Origin: Acetatifactor sp.
GTDB lineage: Bacteria > Bacillota > Clostridia > Lachnospirales > Lachnospiraceae
DNA: 35,315 nucleotides
NCBI GenBank assembly: GCA_029050705.1
Contig: JAIDME010000491.1
Span: forward strand, 1-35,315
Reading direction: 5' to 3'
The notes under the pieces were generated by a model. It was not told the DNA's origin. It ran no database searches and saw nothing but the letters and a program-made list of their open reading frames with translations. Positions 34,145 to 35,315 of the stretch are shown one piece after another. A program made the translations under genes and the position numbers. The number at the start of each line of letters is the position of its first letter. Positions within the stretch are counted from its first letter, which is position 1.

Positions 34145-35315
34145 ATGTTTATATATACCAGAGAATTTGATGAGCAGTACGAGTATACAGGACAGGATTT
34201 GGGATCTGTCTGCGGGGAGAAGGAGACGGTGTTCAAGCTTTGGGCCCCTCTTGCGGAGAGTGTAGAGTTGTGCCTCTACGGGGAGAAGGGGGAGGAATCA
34301 ATCTTTCCCATGAAAAGAGGAGAACGGGGAGTCTGGCAGCTGGATTTTTCGAAGAGTCTGCATGGAACCTACTATGATTATCGTGTCCGGACGGAAGGTA
34401 AAACGGTGCAGAGCGCTGACCCTTATGCAAGGGCCTGCGGCTGTAACGGCCGGCGCAGCATGGTGGTGGATTTGGATCGGACAAATCCGGAAGGTTTTAG
34501 GCAGGATACGCCGCCTGAGGCAAAGGAGGAGACAGTTATTTATGAACTGCATGTGAAGGATTTCTCCTATGACCCTGACTGCGGGATCCCGAAACAATTC
34601 AGGGGAAAATATAAAGCATTTACCTTTCCGGGCAAAGGAGAGGAGCCGGGGCAGGCAGCTGCCGGTATCACATATTTGCGGCAGCTCGGCGTGACTCATG
34701 TTCATCTGCTTCCTATTTTTGATTTCGGGTGGCTGGACGAGGCGGGAGATGACAGGCAGTTTAACTGGGGCTATGACCCGGTGAATTTCAATGTACCGGA
34801 GGGTTCTTTTGCCACGGATGTGACCGACGGCACTGTGCGCATCCGGGAGTGCAAAGAAATGATTCAGGCTCTTCACCGGGCGGGAATCCGGGTGATAATG
34901 GATGTAGTATACAACCACATGTATGAGAAGGACTCCTGGTTTGAGCGGACTGTCCCGGGATATTACTGCAGAAGATGGGAGAACGGAGAGCTGTCAGATG
35001 GCTCGGCCTGCGGAAACGATATAGCAGCGGGACGCGCCATGGTGGATAACTATATTGCCGACTCCGTACTCTACTGGGCCAGAGAATATCACATAGACGG
35101 CTTCCGCTTTGATTTGATGGGATTGCTTACCACGGAGCTGATGAATCGTATTCGAAGGGAACTGGACGCGGAGTTTGGACCGGGGGAGAAGCTGTTGTAC
35201 GGCGAGCCCTGGCGGGCAGGGAATTCCCCCATGGAGAAGGGCACTCACCCGGTGTTGAAAGAAAACATAGATAAGCTGCCGGATTCCATCGCCATATTTT
35301 CGGATGATACAAGGG
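34145..35315 (+). CDS. pulA: Type I pullulanase (GH13), truncated by the window end
   Basis: Open frame with no stop (absent from the plus-strand ORF track). CBM48-like VFKLWAPLAESVELCLYG, YELHVKDFSYD, VIMDVVYNH, DGFRFDLMG, YGEPW. Confidence 0.92.
   Translation, partial: MFIYTREFDEQYEYTGQDLGSVCGEKETVFKLWAPLAESVELCLYGEKGEESIFPMKRGERGVWQLDFSKSLHGTYYDYRVRTEGKTVQSADPYARACGCNGRRSMVVDLDRTNPEGFRQDTPPEAKEETVIYELHVKDFSYDPDCGIPKQFRGKYKAFTFPGKGEEPGQAAAGITYLRQLGVTHVHLLPIFDFGWLDEAGDDRQFNWGYDPVNFNVPEGSFATDVTDGTVRIRECKEMIQALHRAGIRVIMDVVYNHMYEKDSWFERTVPGYYCRRWENGELSDGSACGNDIAAGRAMVDNYIADSVLYWAREYHIDGFRFDLMGLLTTELMNRIRRELDAEFGPGEKLLYGEPWRAGNSPMEKGTHPVLKENIDKLPDSIAIFSDDTR

Noticed and set aside
1-35315. Prophage, transposon or integrative element
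   Set aside because: No transposase, integrase, phage structural genes, attachment repeats or tRNA boundary recognised in the window.

Overview
Chromosomal window from a Gram-positive anaerobe, probably a gut Lachnospiraceae/Clostridia member (inferred from gene content). It holds about 28 genes, with no rRNA, tRNA or CRISPR seen. Left part: a hypothetical membrane protein, a D-Ala-D-Ala carboxypeptidase, and a TetR-controlled operon (SCP2-like protein, alpha/beta hydrolase, stand-alone condensation-domain protein, acyl carrier protein, AMP-ligase) that looks like a small orphan NRPS-like/lipid assembly line. Centre: a large hybrid histidine kinase, a DUF5692-like membrane protein, an XRE/TPR regulator, an ABC exporter, and an HxlR regulator. 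These are followed by an accessory island with two features missed or obscured in the ORF track. (1) A 31-aa holin-like type I toxin gene (16006-16101) with a predicted antisense RNA. (2) A RiPP-like locus: a 93-aa precursor with four SACGAGD units at an exact 23-aa period, and a radical SAM/SPASM maturase. This locus runs on in tight co-orientation into a nitroreductase, a flavin-binding PNPOx-like/2x[4Fe-4S] protein, a zinc-type macrodomain ADP-ribose hydrolase and an overlapping SirTM-type sirtuin. Right part: GH43-like enzyme, phosphodiesterase, PepF, DUF4317, GH29 fucosidase, MscL with a zinc-ribbon tail, TPR lipoprotein, NrdD with a C-terminal glutaredoxin-like domain, PyrF, ThrH, and the 5' part of a pullulanase cut by the window end. 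The strongest candidate for an undescribed system is the RiPP + redox + ADP-ribosylation island (about 16.3-20.7 kb).
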